A DNA stretch of 64,000 bases, from positions 587,914,438 through 587,978,437 of the forward strand of contig CM066033.1 in assembly GCA_033557465.1 (NCBI GenBank). Reading direction: 5' to 3'. The notes beneath the pieces were generated by a model. It saw only the letters and a program-made list of their open reading frames with translations, was not told where the DNA came from and did not search any database. The DNA comes from Ichthyophis bannanicus. Lineage: Eukaryota > Chordata > Amphibia > Gymnophiona > Ichthyophiidae. The translations under genes and the position numbers were made by a program. Below, one piece after another: positions 10,781-21,126 of the stretch. Positions within the stretch are counted from its first letter, which is position 1, and each line of letters begins with the position of its first letter.

Positions 10781-12141
10781 GTGAGTAGTTTGTTGCTTTC
10801 TACTATGTGTATGATGTTTATGAGATACGGGTAGCATGCCCACTGTAACAGATTTGGCAGGATCACAGACTGCTTTTGGTGTAACGTTTAGGTCAGGATA
10901 TTTCATAGCAGGAAAACACATGAGCTGATGTATGACTACTGTTTTTATCTCTGACATGCTACACACTGGTGTTTATGCCATGGCACATCATATCACAGGC
11001 AGAGCATTAATGCCTTTTTGTAGCTGCATTCAAAATGCACATAGTACCCCCTTGTTTCAGGTGTCTGTTATTTTGGTTGTGGAAATCTGCAAGGTCTGGT
11101 ACCTGTCGCTACTATCTCAGCAGATCAATGTCTCATACTGATCTGCACATCACTGTTTGTGTTCTCAGTATGACATGTGTAGGCACTGCCTTTAGAATGT
11201 TGTTTGTGGGACCATTGTGGCCCTCCTGGAATTGATCCATGATACAATAAACCTTTTCCTGCCCCAACATGTCCATGAGGCCATGTGGTTTAGATCTGTA
11301 TTCCAAGCCTTTGTTTCATGTGGATTTTATTTGAGCCTCTGCAGGTACCTATATGAACAAGTGATGCTGTCAACATGTGATATTCTCCAATGTGTGCTGG
11401 GCAGCAGATCTGCAGGTTACACTTCTCATAACCTGGATATCCACATTTCCATCTACCAGTCTTTGTGGTATGTCCCTGTTTCCATCTCGTAGCAATCCCT
11501 GCCTGTAAAGGACTTGCAGAGCTGGGTCTCTGATTAACAGGTGTTTGCTGTCCTTGATGAGCAATTCACTTGTGCTTGATAGCACCTTGAGCACCTCACA
11601 CAATGTTTCTCTGTGTTCAATAAGGCTATGTCGTGAGCCTCTGCCAGCAATCTCAGAACAACAGCAGATGTCATCCAAACAACACCTATTCTGGAAAGGA
11701 CCGAAGGGCCTGTCCATTATGCAGGAGTGCTGTTTGCACAGGGCCCTATGCCTCAGAGGGGCCTGCACTACCAACATCACACAAATGCAGTTTATCTCCC
11801 ATCAGTGCCAACTTTAGAGGGAGTCACTCAGACCCCATCTCACCGATGTATAGCTGGCCAAATGAATTACACTCAATTTTATTCCATCAGATAGATGTCT
11901 TCAAGTGTAGGCCACTGTCATGGTGGGGTTATGGCCATTTGGTGCCTCCCAACACCCAGTGCACCTGTGCCCCAAACTAGAACTGAGCTACTGTATTCCA
12001 GAACAACAGCACTCTTCACCTCAGCAGCTGTACACAGGTGAACTGTGGCCTGGCAGGCTTCCCTTACAGTCCATCTGACATGTACAGCCATTAGTGCACG
12101 CTAATGCATGCTACCTTAGCGTGTTTTAGTAAACATACCCC
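10781..12141 (+). other. Downstream part of the Harbinger element
   Basis: This follows the exon-1 donor. I could not find the second nuclease exon. CAATAAA at 11246 could be a polyadenylation signal. A 136-codon minus frame (11780-11370) has no recognisable domain. The right edge (about 12093-12141) reads TTAGCGTGTTTTAGTAAACA then TACCCC, followed by TTA. That fits a Harbinger end with a TTA/TAA target, but no matching left end was found. Confidence 0.35.
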
Positions 12142-12398
12142 TTAGAGATGCAGGGGACAGAGTTAATAAGATGTGGAGAAAGTTTTAGGATTTATTGGCA
12201 GAGTTAATGTGAATGAGAATGTGAGCAGTTAAGTGGGGTGAGTGATATAGGTCAAGTGAAGTGGCTTTTTTACAATTTTTTATGTATTTATTGTATTTAT
12301 TAGTAGTATTTAGTTCACGTCTTTCCAGGAGAAAATCAAGGCAAGTTACTTTCAGGTATAGTATCGTTATATTATCCTGTTACTGTTGTTTTGCTATA
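12142..12398. other. Unassigned; weak SINE-tail remnant
   Basis: At 12270-12362 a T-rich run followed by AAGGCAAGTTACTTTCAGGT resembles the reversed tail of the SINE at 38962-39177 (AAAGCAAGTTACATTCAGGT). Nothing else is seen. Confidence 0.35.
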
Positions 12399-12665
12399 TG
12401 AACATAAGATATGCCATATTGATTCAGACCAAGGGTCCAGCAAGCTCAGTATCCTGTTTCTAATAGTAGCCAATCCAGGTCACAAGTACCTGTCAGGTTC
12501 CCAAAAAGTAGACAGATTCCACGCTGTTTGTCCAATGGGTAAGCAATGGATTTCCCTGGTCCTCTTTAATAATGATTTATAGACTTTTCCTCCAGGAACT
12601 CATCCAAACCTCTTTTAAATCCAGCTACACTAATAGCTTTTACTACATCCTCTGGTAACAAAGTA
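12399..12665 (-). mobile_element. CR1-A LINE, 3'-end fragment
   Basis: It matches in reverse the last 270 bp of the CR1-A copies at 48034-50716 and 54571: the untranslated end (GGTCTGAATCAATATGGCAT read on the minus strand) and the last codons of ORF2 (VVKAISVAGFKRG, 12650-12610). This is the common 5'-truncated form. Confidence 0.85.
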
Positions 12666-12879
12666 GGAGTGGGCATGATTACTACGATATTAAGAATGGG
12701 GAGGGGCGGGTGACGAGGGAGTGGGATAAGTGCAGCGGTGTTTAGTGTAATGAGAAACATGCAACTGATATGTTTATAAATCACTTTAATGTTTATGCAT
12801 AGTTGGAATGATATAATATGTACGAGTATACTGTATGTTCCAAAAACTTCACAAACAGTAACTATAAAAAATAAATTAT

Positions 12880-13600
12880 TTCAAGGAAGTCCTATCTCTA
12901 CCAAATCTGGATAAAATTCTTACTGTTAATTGTTATTACCTTTCTAATAAAGTAGTCCACGAGAATGAGGGAAAGAGGACTTTTGATGTGCTGGATGTCA
13001 CTGAAAATTTTGATTTTTCTAAATTTCTTGAGACTTCTCAGGATAACATCACAGCACAGGCCATCCTGCTTGTATCTTTCATCTCTGAGCAGGATACATT
13101 TTTAGTTTTGAAGTCTTACTCTAAAAAAAGGAATTGATGTTTTGTGGGCAGAAGCTGTGAGTATTTCCTGATATGGCTAGGGCCACACAATTGTGGAAAA
13201 GATGTTTCTGCAGTTAAAGGGTAGGGTATTGGCATTGGGAGCAACTTGTTTTTAAAAGTTCCCATGCAAATGCTTGATAAGGCTAAATTTTGTTTTCTTT
13301 AATCCAGTATAGTTTGAAAATTGTCTTCATGAGAAAAAGGTATGTTCATAGTTTTGTATGCAAGATAGTAAACGTCTGTAAAAAGGTTATCTTCTTGTTT
13401 TCCTCTTTATGTGAATGCAATTATTTTTTGTACTTGTCCTCTCTTTTCTCAACGATGTGGGCTGGAAGTATGGATAAAGTTGTTGGGCTTTTTTTTTTTT
13501 ACTTTTTTTTATTTCTCTTTGAATTGTTGGGCTATCCATCTATGCTTTATCTTTTTTTTCTCCTAATTATTAATAATAGATTTAAATAAGAATGGAAAGA
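12880..13600 (+). pseudogene. Possible LINE ORF1 (RNA-binding) fragment
   Basis: From 12893 the plus strand translates to NLDKILTVNCYYL ... VVHENEGKRTFDVLDV, then ITAQAILLVSFIS and KSYSKKRN, and after a stop and shift FLQLKGRVLALGA and FPCKCLIRLNFVFF. The order fits the nucleic-acid-binding domain that follows the coiled coil in L1/Tx1-type ORF1 proteins. I am relying on pattern memory, so this is a tentative call. A T-rich stretch follows at 13488-13560. Confidence 0.35.
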
Positions 13601-14025
13601 GAAGGATCTCATATTGAGTACTCTGAATATACAAACACAGTTACTGCTTTGGGACTCATCTTTTACAAGAGTTGCTTGTACTTTAGCACCTTTTAAGTAG
13701 ATTGTTAAACCAATTCATTGTATAAACATTTCTACTTGGTTTACAATGGAATTAGACTCGATAAAGAAAAGACTAAGGCAGCCTGAACGTGCCTTGTACC
13801 ATTTCCCCCTGTTCTATTGATCGGGATGCTTACCTGAGACAATATGAGTTGGCTGTCTAGCCAAAAAGGAGAAATATGTCACTGATAAATTAAGATTTGC
13901 ACTTAGTCAACCTAATGAATTATTTTCTCTGGTTAAGTTCTTGGTTCCACTTTGTAGTGCAGCTCATGATGAATTAATTTCAACTGCAAACAATTTGGCA
14001 ATGTTATTTTTAAAGAAAAAGTATT
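13601..14025 (+). pseudogene. Possible L2-type ORF2 scrap
   Basis: At 13864-14022 the frame KEKYVTDKLRFALSQP then NELFSLVKFLVP and ISTANNLAMLF resembles the linker before the RT domain of L2-type ORF2. It is short and interrupted. The CR1-A 5' region begins right after it. Nothing is recognised at 13601-13860. Confidence 0.3.
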
Positions 14026-15251
14026 GAAAATTCAGTAAGGGCCTAGTATCAGTAGAGACCTGTTAATTTAATTCAAATCAGAATATAGCTTAGCATAGAA
14101 AGAAGAATAGGGTAAATATTCTTTGAATTGAAATAAATTGTTTCTGGAGACCTTTACAAAGAGGACTTCCAGTTAGGAGGTAAGAGATCTGTGAATTTGT
14201 TTTAAAAAGGTGTTAAAGCCAAGTAACAGATCAAAGGGGCAATTTGAAAGGCTCCCTCTATCAAACCAAACGCTGTCTGAATCACCCAGGAAATTGTTAA
14301 CAGATTACCTTAGAAGCACAGGTCTGGGACCTGTGTAGCAAGCCAGCCTTTATTAAATTTTAGATTTATAGGCTCTTAAACCTATTAAAGGGGGAGAGGT
14401 GGTCAAATTCACTTTCAGGTTTAGATGGTTATCCTCACCAGGAATAGATTAATTAAGGCCCTAAAATTAATTAATCTTGAGGTGAACAAAGTTCCTTAAA
14501 CGTAATTGATATAGTTGTATCAGTACAAGTATCCCTAGCAACTTTAAGTAAACAGCTTAAATAGCTAAACAAAACCTTAAAACTAAGATGCAGATAGCAG
14601 TCCAGCAACGAGATGGCAGCTGTTCAGCCATTTGCAATGAGTGTCACATGTACAATTTTCTCTCAGTTTTTGAGGGGTCTTACATGTGCACTAGGTGAAA
14701 GGAGCTCTTTGCCTTCAGGGAACAAGTCTGATTTCTGGAGGCTAGAGTAGCAGACTTGGAGGACATAAGGAAGACAGAGAGGTACATAGAAGAGACCTAC
14801 ATGGACACAGTACTGAAGTCCAAACTCCAGTCTGGCAGCCTATTATTGCCATGAAATAAAAAGATCACGTGAAAGGAGAGCATCACCCTAGTGTGGCAGG
14901 AAGTGATCTTGTAGCTAGGACCTGTCCCAGGGAATGTAAAACCCTCATGCAATGAGGAGGTTTCTCCAGGACCATGTGTCCATGAGGGAAGGGTTAGGAA
15001 GGCCATTATAATTGGTGATTTGATCACTAGGCATGTAGATAGCTGGGCGGCCAGTGGACGTGAGGATCGCCTGGTAACATGCCTGCCTGGTACAGTTAGC
15101 AGACCTCATGCACCAACTAGACAAAGTTTTGGATAGTGCTGTAGAGGAACCTGTTGTCTTGATACATATTGGCACCAATGACAGGAAAGTGTGGGAGGGA
15201 GGTTCTCGAGACCAAATTTAGGCTTTTAGGTAGGAATTTGAAATCCAGAAC

Positions 15252-16018
15252 TTAGAAACATAGAAATATAGAAATATGATGACAGAAAAAGATCACATGG
15301 CCTATCTAGTCTGTCCTTCCATATCAACAACTACAACAGTCCCCTTTTTACCTTTAGAGATCCTCTGTGTTTGTCCCATGTTTTTTTGAATTCAGTTACT
15401 CTCCTCATCTCTACCACCTCCACTGGGAGACTATTCCATGGATCCACTACTCTTTCCGTAAAGAAATATTTCCGCATATCACTCCTGAATCTATCTCCCT
15501 TCACCCTCATAGCAGAACTTGCTTTCAATTGAAAGAGGCTCTCTCCCTGAACATTTATGCTATGGAGGTATTTAAACATCTCAATCATATCACCTCTATC
15601 CCGCCTTTCCTCTAAGTTGTATATATTAAGATCCTTCAGTCTGTCCTCATATGCTTTATAATGAAGACCACTAATCATTTTAGTAGCCACCCTCTGCACC
15701 GACTCCATCCTGTTCACATCCTTTTGAAGGTGTGGTCTCCAGACTTGCACACTATACTCCAAATGAGGTCGCACCAAAGACTTATAGAGAGGCATTATCA
15801 CCTCCTTTTTTCTGCTAGCCATTCCTCTCCGTATGCACCCAAGCATCCTTCTAGCTTTTGCCGTTGTCTTTTCTACCTGTTTAGCTACTTTAAGATCATC
15901 AGACACAACCACGCCTAGGTCCCGCTCTTCTTTAGTGGACAAAAGTACTTCACCCCCTATACTACTTCCAGGGTACATTCTCTGAAATGTGTCCCGTTCC
16001 ATGCGCAGAACGCAAAAG
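15252..16018 (-). mobile_element. CR1-B LINE, 5'-truncated copy
   Basis: A second CR1 subfamily. It ends at 15256 with a (TTTCTATG)-like 3' tail on the minus strand (complement of AGAAACATAGAAATATAG) and starts inside the RT at about 16018. It interrupts CR1-A ORF1, whose esterase motifs lie on both sides. A smaller piece of the same subfamily flanks CR1-A copy 4 at 54537-54570 and 57606-57716. Confidence 0.85.
15331..16002 (-). CDS. CR1-B reverse transcriptase, C-terminal part
   Basis: An open frame of 223 codons covering the RT connection to C-terminus of a CR1 ORF2. Visible segments are EERDLGVVVSDDL (residues 26-38), IMPLYKSLVRPHLEY (about 69-83), SVQRVATKMISG, YEDRLKDLNIYNLEERR and FFTERVVDPWNSLP. 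The ATG at 16002 is only an internal Met. The frame is open upstream to the truncation point, and the catalytic palm is missing. It has no stop until its natural end, so this copy is younger than the host CR1-A, but it cannot be active. Confidence 0.8.
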   Translation of the reverse strand: MERDTFQRMYPGSSIGGEVLLSTKEERDLGVVVSDDLKVAKQVEKTTAKARRMLGCIRRGMASRKKEVIMPLYKSLVRPHLEYSVQVWRPHLQKDVNRMESVQRVATKMISGLHYKAYEDRLKDLNIYNLEERRDRGDMIEMFKYLHSINVQGESLFQLKASSAMRVKGDRFRSDMRKYFFTERVVDPWNSLPVEVVEMRRVTEFKKTWDKHRGSLKVKRGLL

Positions 16019-16586
16019 GCAGACAGAGCTCTGGAGTCTCAATGCGTAGATGAGATGATGGTGCAAAGAAGAGGGTTTTGGATTTGTTAGGAAGTGCAGC
16101 AACATTCTGGGGAAGGGAGGGACTTTTCCAAAAGGATGGGCTCCACCTTAACTGGAATGGAATCTGGCTGCTAGCATTAACCTTTAAAAAGGAGATATAG
16201 CAGCTTTTAAACTAGATAACAGGGAAAAGCTGACAGTCACCCGGGAGCGCATGGTTCAGAAGGATGTATCCTTGAAGGATGCTAGCAAAAGAGGGAAGTT
16301 AGGGCATCTTGACAGAGAGGTTCCAATAAAGATAAAAAAGTAACCCAGATGCCCTTAAGTACAGAGCTGAAAGATTCAAATTATCCCTATCAACTGATAA
16401 CCAGATTAATATATATAAAATTCAACTTCTAAAAGGCCTGTCTGCATATGCTAAAAGTCAAAAAATAAGGTGGGAGAGCTAGAATATATAGCACTAAATT
16501 AAAGTTTAGATATGATTGGCATCTCAAAGACCTGGTAGAAGGACAACTAATGGGATACTGTGACACCTGGGTACAAAGAATATTGT

Positions 16587-16590
16587 AATG
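16587..16590. repeat. Left target-site duplication AATG
   Basis: AATG precedes the 5' LTR and is repeated at 24431-24434 after the 3' LTR. The uninterrupted CR1-A sequence has a single GTAATGATAG at this place. Confidence 0.85.
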
Positions 16591-16682
16591 TGTAGTGATG
16601 AAAGCTCCCAGGAAGACATGGAAGTGGAAGAAAATCCTAGTTTCCCCTTTGAAATGAATGACAGTTCACGTGTGCATAAGAC

Positions 16683-18287
16683 TTGCAAGCCAGATCAGAA
16701 AAAAAACAGCTCCCTGCTAAGGTCAGGCCACGCCCTAGCTCAGGGGTGGAGACAGGTTTGCCTGATGATTGGTCACACAGGTGCAGAGAACAGGGAGTGC
16801 CTAGCAGCCAACGGTTCTTAAAACTACGAGCAGAGCAGAAGGAAGGAAGGAGGAAGGCAAAGGACAACAGAGAGAGCAAGGCTGAGCATAGCTGGAGGAG
16901 AAAGAAAGAAGAAAACTCCCAGGAAAGCAGCTACCTAAGAGGAACTGGAGAAGGACATAAGGAGGCTGAATTTCAGAGCCTGGAGGATCCCAGGGAGAAA
17001 GAAATCAGCACTTGTCTGAGGAACCATCTCCAAGGTAAAGCCAGCAGTTTCAGAGCTGAGAAATCAACAGAGAAACAGTTTGCTATTGCTAAGGTCCAGG
17101 AAGCAGAGCCCTCACCGTCTACTGCTAAGAGGTGGGTGGAAAGTTTTACGTATGGGAAAAGTCATAGCCCTGATAAAAGCAGAACAGCTGAGTCTTCAAA
17201 GCTAGAAGCACTGAGAGAGTTGTTTGCTGAGGGAAAAGCTCACTCCCCTAATACCACTGTGCCTTTACAAGCTGAATTGCTGTGGAATCAGTTCCAGGAA
17301 TTTCTAAAGGAGAGAAAGTCTGGGAGAGTTTGTAACTTTGATAGAGATTGTGATAAGGAAGCTTATCATAGCTCAGGAAGGTGCTATAGAAAAGGTGAAG
17401 TGACTCTGAACAAGCAACCTGTCAGTTCTGGTAGAAATAAGAAAACAAAATTTTCCCATAAAAGACTACCAGTCCCAGAATGCACCAGGTTTCCAACAGC
17501 CATTAGAGGAGCTGAAGTGGGGAAACGTGTGTTCAATCAGGAGGGCTATGAGATAATCTCTAAGCACTCATCTCAAAGGGCAGGGCCTGATTCAGCACAG
17601 CTGCACTGTATTAGGGGGGAGCACTCATCTAGGCAGAATAAAGGTAGAGTTTATTCTACAGAGAATTATCCTCATTATCCTGAGAATCAGTTTGAGCTTG
17701 ATCATCAGTTTCATCTGAAGGATCATCAGAAGCAGAAGCCAAACCGGACGGACAGAGAAGGAAAGAAACCCTTTGGAAGAAGGAAGAGAAAAGCCTTTGA
17801 GAGGTCTAGAAGAGTCCAGAGCAGTACGTATACTGGGAGGCATTTCAAGGGCCAGCATACACCATTGGACTGGGGAAAGCCAGAGGAATGGTGCTGCAGA
17901 GCTAGGAAACTCCAGACGCTACCTGTGAGGGAGACGACTGCACGTGGAAGGGACCCTAAGACCTGTGCCGGAAGGTATGTGAAGAGAGATCCAGTGTCCA
18001 GGGATCTGGATTGGAAGGCTGGACATAAGAACTGGACTACATACTGGCCAGGCTATATAGAGAGGAACTCTAACAGCAATGGAAGCTCAGGTATGAACAC
18101 TGATCTATGCCCTAGCTATAACCTTGAAAGACAGCAGGGAAACAAGTATTCTCCTGAAAGTGCTCCATTGAGAGATTCATCTGTGCCAATTCATGATATT
18201 GAACCCATGCTTGTTGAAGAAGGGGGAATGATTGCAGATGAAGAATGTGTTTATATGAACTGCTCTCTGTCCAAACTCCTTTGGTGA
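16683..18287 (+). CDS. Long open frame inside the 5' LTR, function unknown
   Basis: A stop-free frame of about 534 codons lies wholly within the LTR. The product would be hydrophilic and rich in Lys, Arg, Glu, Ser and Gln (for example REKEISTCLRNH, RKRKAFERSRR), with no membrane segment, zinc motif or domain that I recognise. In this copy the frame opens at a TTG and has no ATG for its first 470 or so codons. In the 3' LTR the equivalent frame starts with ATG at 23085, because an A/C run differs by two bases. The GA-rich composition reduces stop codons, so a non-coding origin is possible. It might be a real accessory protein, a captured sequence or chance. Confidence 0.3.
   Translation: MQARSEKKQLPAKVRPRPSSGVETGLPDDWSHRCREQGVPSSQRFLKLRAEQKEGRRKAKDNRESKAEHSWRRKKEENSQESSYLRGTGEGHKEAEFQSLEDPREKEISTCLRNHLQGKASSFRAEKSTEKQFAIAKVQEAEPSPSTAKRWVESFTYGKSHSPDKSRTAESSKLEALRELFAEGKAHSPNTTVPLQAELLWNQFQEFLKERKSGRVCNFDRDCDKEAYHSSGRCYRKGEVTLNKQPVSSGRNKKTKFSHKRLPVPECTRFPTAIRGAEVGKRVFNQEGYEIISKHSSQRAGPDSAQLHCIRGEHSSRQNKGRVYSTENYPHYPENQFELDHQFHLKDHQKQKPNRTDREGKKPFGRRKRKAFERSRRVQSSTYTGRHFKGQHTPLDWGKPEEWCCRARKLQTLPVRETTARGRDPKTCAGRYVKRDPVSRDLDWKAGHKNWTTYWPGYIERNSNSNGSSGMNTDLCPSYNLERQQGNKYSPESAPLRDSSVPIHDIEPMLVEEGGMIADEECVYMNCSLSKLLW
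16765..16825 (+). promoter_or_regulatory. Possible LTR core promoter
   Basis: ATTGG (reverse CCAAT) lies at 16768-16772, with CCAAC at 16809 and the TATA-like CTTAAAA at 16817-16823. The spacing of about 45 bp fits a polymerase II promoter. The same motifs are kept in the 3' LTR. If used, transcription would start inside the long LTR reading frame. Confidence 0.35.
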
Positions 18288-19342
18288 TTTTCTGTTATAA
18301 AGTACAGCAACCATCACAAAGAAATACAAACTTGTTCTTTAATCTACTCAGAAAAGCTCTTGAAGCAGGATTTGACCCACACAGTAGAAAGCAAGCCAGC
18401 TAAGGGGTTTCAGCTGGATAACTGCTAGCAATTGAGCCTTACCTAATTGCTTGTGAGCTAGGAGAGAATCACTTCTGAATCTATGTGGGAAGTTATCAGA
18501 AGTTAACCTGAAAAGAACAGATTTTTTTTCTTTCTTTGTGGCTTTTCGTTTGTTGTTTGATATATGCTAAGAAAACATTAGCTAATGCCTGACAAGTTTG
18601 AATGTTTTCCTGATTTTGATTTTGTTTTTCCAAGTTAAACACTGGAAGCAAGTAACCTGATTTATGTGCTACCAAGCATATCTGTGTTGGGAGAAATAAC
18701 CCCATAAATAAATATCTTATTGGCTTTAACACTTGAGCACAACTAAATTATTGTCAGCAGCTGTGTCTGGTGTGAATGAACTGCATTGCCCACAATCCCT
18801 TGCAAATCATATAGATATATGCACTTGCCAAGACTATGAAGATTCTCACCCAGGCAGCCGTCTGACAAGATACCTTATATCCTGATGCCATAGAAGGAAT
18901 GCAAATAGATTCCTGTTTGCCAAGCTCTGAGAGTGAACCTGTACCAATGGATTGCTCATTGTGTTTAAAAGAAGAGTCTGCATTATTGAACTGAGCTGAG
19001 AGACTGTGAAACAATATAGAGAATAAGTACAATACCTGCTTAGAATTAAGGAAAGCTAATACTGTGTTTTACTAAGCTTAATTGCCTTCTGAAGCTAAAG
19101 AAGCAGTGCTTGGAAGAAGTTTGCTTGGAGAAAAGAAAATCACAGCTGTTGCAAGTTTATCTGTATTTCTGTTGAATGACCACACGAGGCAGTCCTCGGT
19201 GTAAGCTTGTGGGAATAGCTGAACAGTGAAAAGAAGTTTTTGTTACGTCATTCTCTGTTACCTAATTTATCCTTTATGTTGAAGAAGCATCCTTTTTGCC
19301 TTGTTTGTGTATTGAACTTAAATGCCATGGAAATCCCCACAA

Positions 19343-19405
19343 AATAAATTTTCTTGCTGCCTTGAACCACCGACTCACAACTACAATTTGTCCTTAAAGA
19401 ATAAA
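19343..19405 (+). terminator. Polyadenylation signals of the LTR
   Basis: AATAAA occurs at 19343-19348 and 19400-19405, 115-180 bp before the LTR end. Both are kept in the 3' LTR (24257 and 24311 regions). They would define the R/U5 boundary. Confidence 0.5.
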
Positions 19406-19520
19406 CTAACTACAAGTCCCAGAATACTTCTGGTGACAACAAGGGAAGCTTTATTCAAAAGTGGACAACATAAGGCTGCTTCCTGCTTGTAAGCTCTTGG
19501 GCCCAAGCGGAAGCATCACA

Positions 19521-19843
19521 AGTGGCGTAGTATTAAGGATTTCATGCATGCGCAAAAGGAACATCATCAGGATACCTGCTGGAAAAGTAACTTCGCTGTG
19601 GAGCCAAGCTGAGGAGCGTCCAGGAAGTGAAACAACAGTGCAGAGAAGACTACAAGACCGTCACTGGTGTTAAGCGCGAAGCTTCACCTAAGCCAGGTAA
19701 CGGGTACCTAGTCAGGGCCGGTTAGGATACCAGGGCAAGGGTACAAGCCTAGCTATTAAAAAAAAAAAAAAAAAAGTGAAGAAATTTTTTTTTTTTTGGT
19801 ATCGCACTTTGGTCTGTGTGTTTTCTTCCTACAGGATTCCAGG
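19521..19843 (+). other. Leader with primer-site position and small intron signals
   Basis: The leader begins AGTGGCGTAG right after the LTR, so a TGG that could start a tRNA primer site lies two bases in. I cannot match the tRNA. CCAG|GTAACG at 19695 and TTCCTACAG|GATTCC at 19833 are a plausible splice donor and acceptor placed just before the gag ATG. A-run and T-run slippage tracts lie at 19758-19796. Confidence 0.45.
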
Positions 19844-20875
19844 ATGACTCTCGAGGCTCAGGACGTGTTAAAATGGATGGCACATCAATTTGAGCGACAG
19901 ACAGACTTGTTCTTACAGGCGCAGGAGAGAAGTGCTGCGCAGATGCAAGCTCAACAGAAACCACTTCTTGAGATGTTGGAAGCATGGCTGGCGGAGCAGA
20001 AAAAGCAGACCGGACCAGCAGCAACACCTCCCAGTTCCAGTACACTAGCTTCTTCAGTGGTGCTTGGTTTGCAAGCCGGTGGGATTTTCAATTTTGGACA
20101 GCTCACAGATAGGGACGACATTGACGATTTCCTTGAAGGTTTTGAATGGGTGGCTCACCTCAGTGGCTGGCCTAAAGAGCATTGGGCCGTGCGCCTCACG
20201 GCATCCCTTACTGGGGAGGCTTTAGCCGCATACCATGCCATGCCACCTGCGCTCGCCAGTAACTATGACGAGCTTAAAAAGGCGGTTAGAGAGAGGCTGG
20301 GGCTAACACCTCTTGTTTATCATCGCCTACTAAGGGCTGTAAGATTAAAACCAGGCGAGACTCCTAAGGCCCTATGTCAAAGAATCCGTACCCTAGTGAA
20401 CAAATGGCTGACTCCTGAAGGAAAATCAGTGGAGTCAATTCTAGATAGCCTTGTGTTGGAGCAATACATGGCTGCTGTACCCCGAGAAATTCACACCTTA
20501 CTTATTCTCCAAAACTGCAAAACCACACAAGAGGCCATAATGCTTTCTGAGCGTTTCATGGAGGCAGAGTTAAGTGCACATGAAGGTGGCAGTGCTTCCA
20601 GGGTTGCAGTATGCGGTGTATCAGCAAGGAAGATGGGGTTGAATAATGAATCTCTGAAAATGTATATGCCAATGTTGAATGGCCATGTTACCAAAAAGAA
20701 ATGTTTCAAGTGTGGTAAAGAGGGCCATTTCCAACGAGAATGTTATGTGAAGACAGCACTAATAGCGGAGAACCCCCGGAAAGTCAGAGAAGGATTTTTA
20801 CTCTCAGTTGGCGGTACAGGGAATTGTAACCACCTCGCTCTTAGACTCAGGTGCCGAACAAAGCATGCTGCCTAA
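19844..20875 (+). CDS. Gag with SCAN-like capsid domain and zinc knuckle
   Basis: 343 codons from ATG 19844, which follows the leader acceptor. Gag packages the element RNA in cytoplasmic particles. A coiled-coil-like N-terminus (residues 1-55) is followed by a Ser/Pro linker, the capsid N-terminal part (IFNFGQLTDRDDIDDFLEGF, 81-100) and then residues about 155-243, which look like a SCAN domain: PGETPKALCQRIRTLVNKW, ILDSLVLEQYMAAVP and EAIMLSERFMEAE. A CCHC knuckle CFKCGKEGHFQREC sits at 287-300. The frame is intact. The protease begins in another frame, overlapping its last 25 or so codons. SCAN domains of vertebrate transcription factors are known to derive from Gmr1-type gag. Confidence 0.85.
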   Translation: MTLEAQDVLKWMAHQFERQTDLFLQAQERSAAQMQAQQKPLLEMLEAWLAEQKKQTGPAATPPSSSTLASSVVLGLQAGGIFNFGQLTDRDDIDDFLEGFEWVAHLSGWPKEHWAVRLTASLTGEALAAYHAMPPALASNYDELKKAVRERLGLTPLVYHRLLRAVRLKPGETPKALCQRIRTLVNKWLTPEGKSVESILDSLVLEQYMAAVPREIHTLLILQNCKTTQEAIMLSERFMEAELSAHEGGSASRVAVCGVSARKMGLNNESLKMYMPMLNGHVTKKKCFKCGKEGHFQRECYVKTALIAENPRKVREGFLLSVGGTGNCNHLALRLRCRTKHAA

Positions 20876-21126
20876 AGCGCTCTGGCGACAAATTGAGGCC
20901 AGGAGTAAGGACACAGCAATTCAGCCTGTAAGTAGTGTAAAAATTAGATGTATCCATGGAGGCAGCTCCCTATATCCTGTCTATAAGCTTCAAGTGAAAG
21001 GCTTAGGCGTAAGCAGAGAGATCCCCATAGCTGTGGTACCCAGGCTGCCCCATAATCTAAATACTGGGGAGAGACTGGCCACAATTTCATAGGGGCCTGG
21101 AACAGGGCCTGCTTTCAAAAGAAGCC
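20790..21126 (+). pseudogene. Retropepsin-type aspartic protease
   Basis: It cleaves the gag-pol product. The active-site motif LLDSGAEQSMLP is at 20838-20873, and the flap-region and C-terminal parts follow (SSVKIRCIHGG, IPIAVVPRLPHNL). Near 21060 a one-base indel shifts the frame. In the next frame the expected ILG(R)DWPQFHRGLE closes the protease and runs without a stop into the integrase frame at 21127. So protease and integrase were once one polypeptide, with no RT between them. The frame differs from gag, which implies programmed frameshifting or a mutation at the overlap. Confidence 0.75.

Larger units (their letters stand above)
14613..16340 (+). pseudogene. CR1-A ORF1: zinc-finger, coiled-coil, SGNH esterase
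   Basis: ORF1 of CR1-type LINEs binds RNA and often carries an esterase. Visible pieces in order are CNECHMY and YMCTR (14632-14700, a CxxC...C pair), a coiled-coil-like LEARVADLEDIRKTE (14738-14782), a block I esterase motif IIIGD(L)ITRHVDSW (15007-15048, with GDS changed to GDL), the block IHIGTNDR (15165-15188), and after the CR1-B insertion KDGLHLNWNG (16134-16163), which supplies the Asp and His of block V. Stops are scattered. CR1-B sits at 15252-16018, between the last two blocks. Confidence 0.7.
16591..19520 (+). repeat. 5' LTR, 2.93 kb
   Basis: It starts TGTAGTGATGAAAGC and ends GCGGAAGCATCACA. It matches the 3' LTR at both ends. It contains 17349-18871, which is absent from the 3' LTR. 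The 3' LTR junction shows the shared AGAT present at 17345-17348 and 18868-18871, so the difference is best read as a 1523-bp deletion in the 3' LTR. It holds a promoter-like block, a long open frame and two AATAAA signals near its end. Confidence 0.85.

Noticed and set aside
11370..11780. 136-codon minus-strand frame in the Harbinger 3' region
   Set aside because: No domain, no good start context, and no match to the missing HARBI1 exon.
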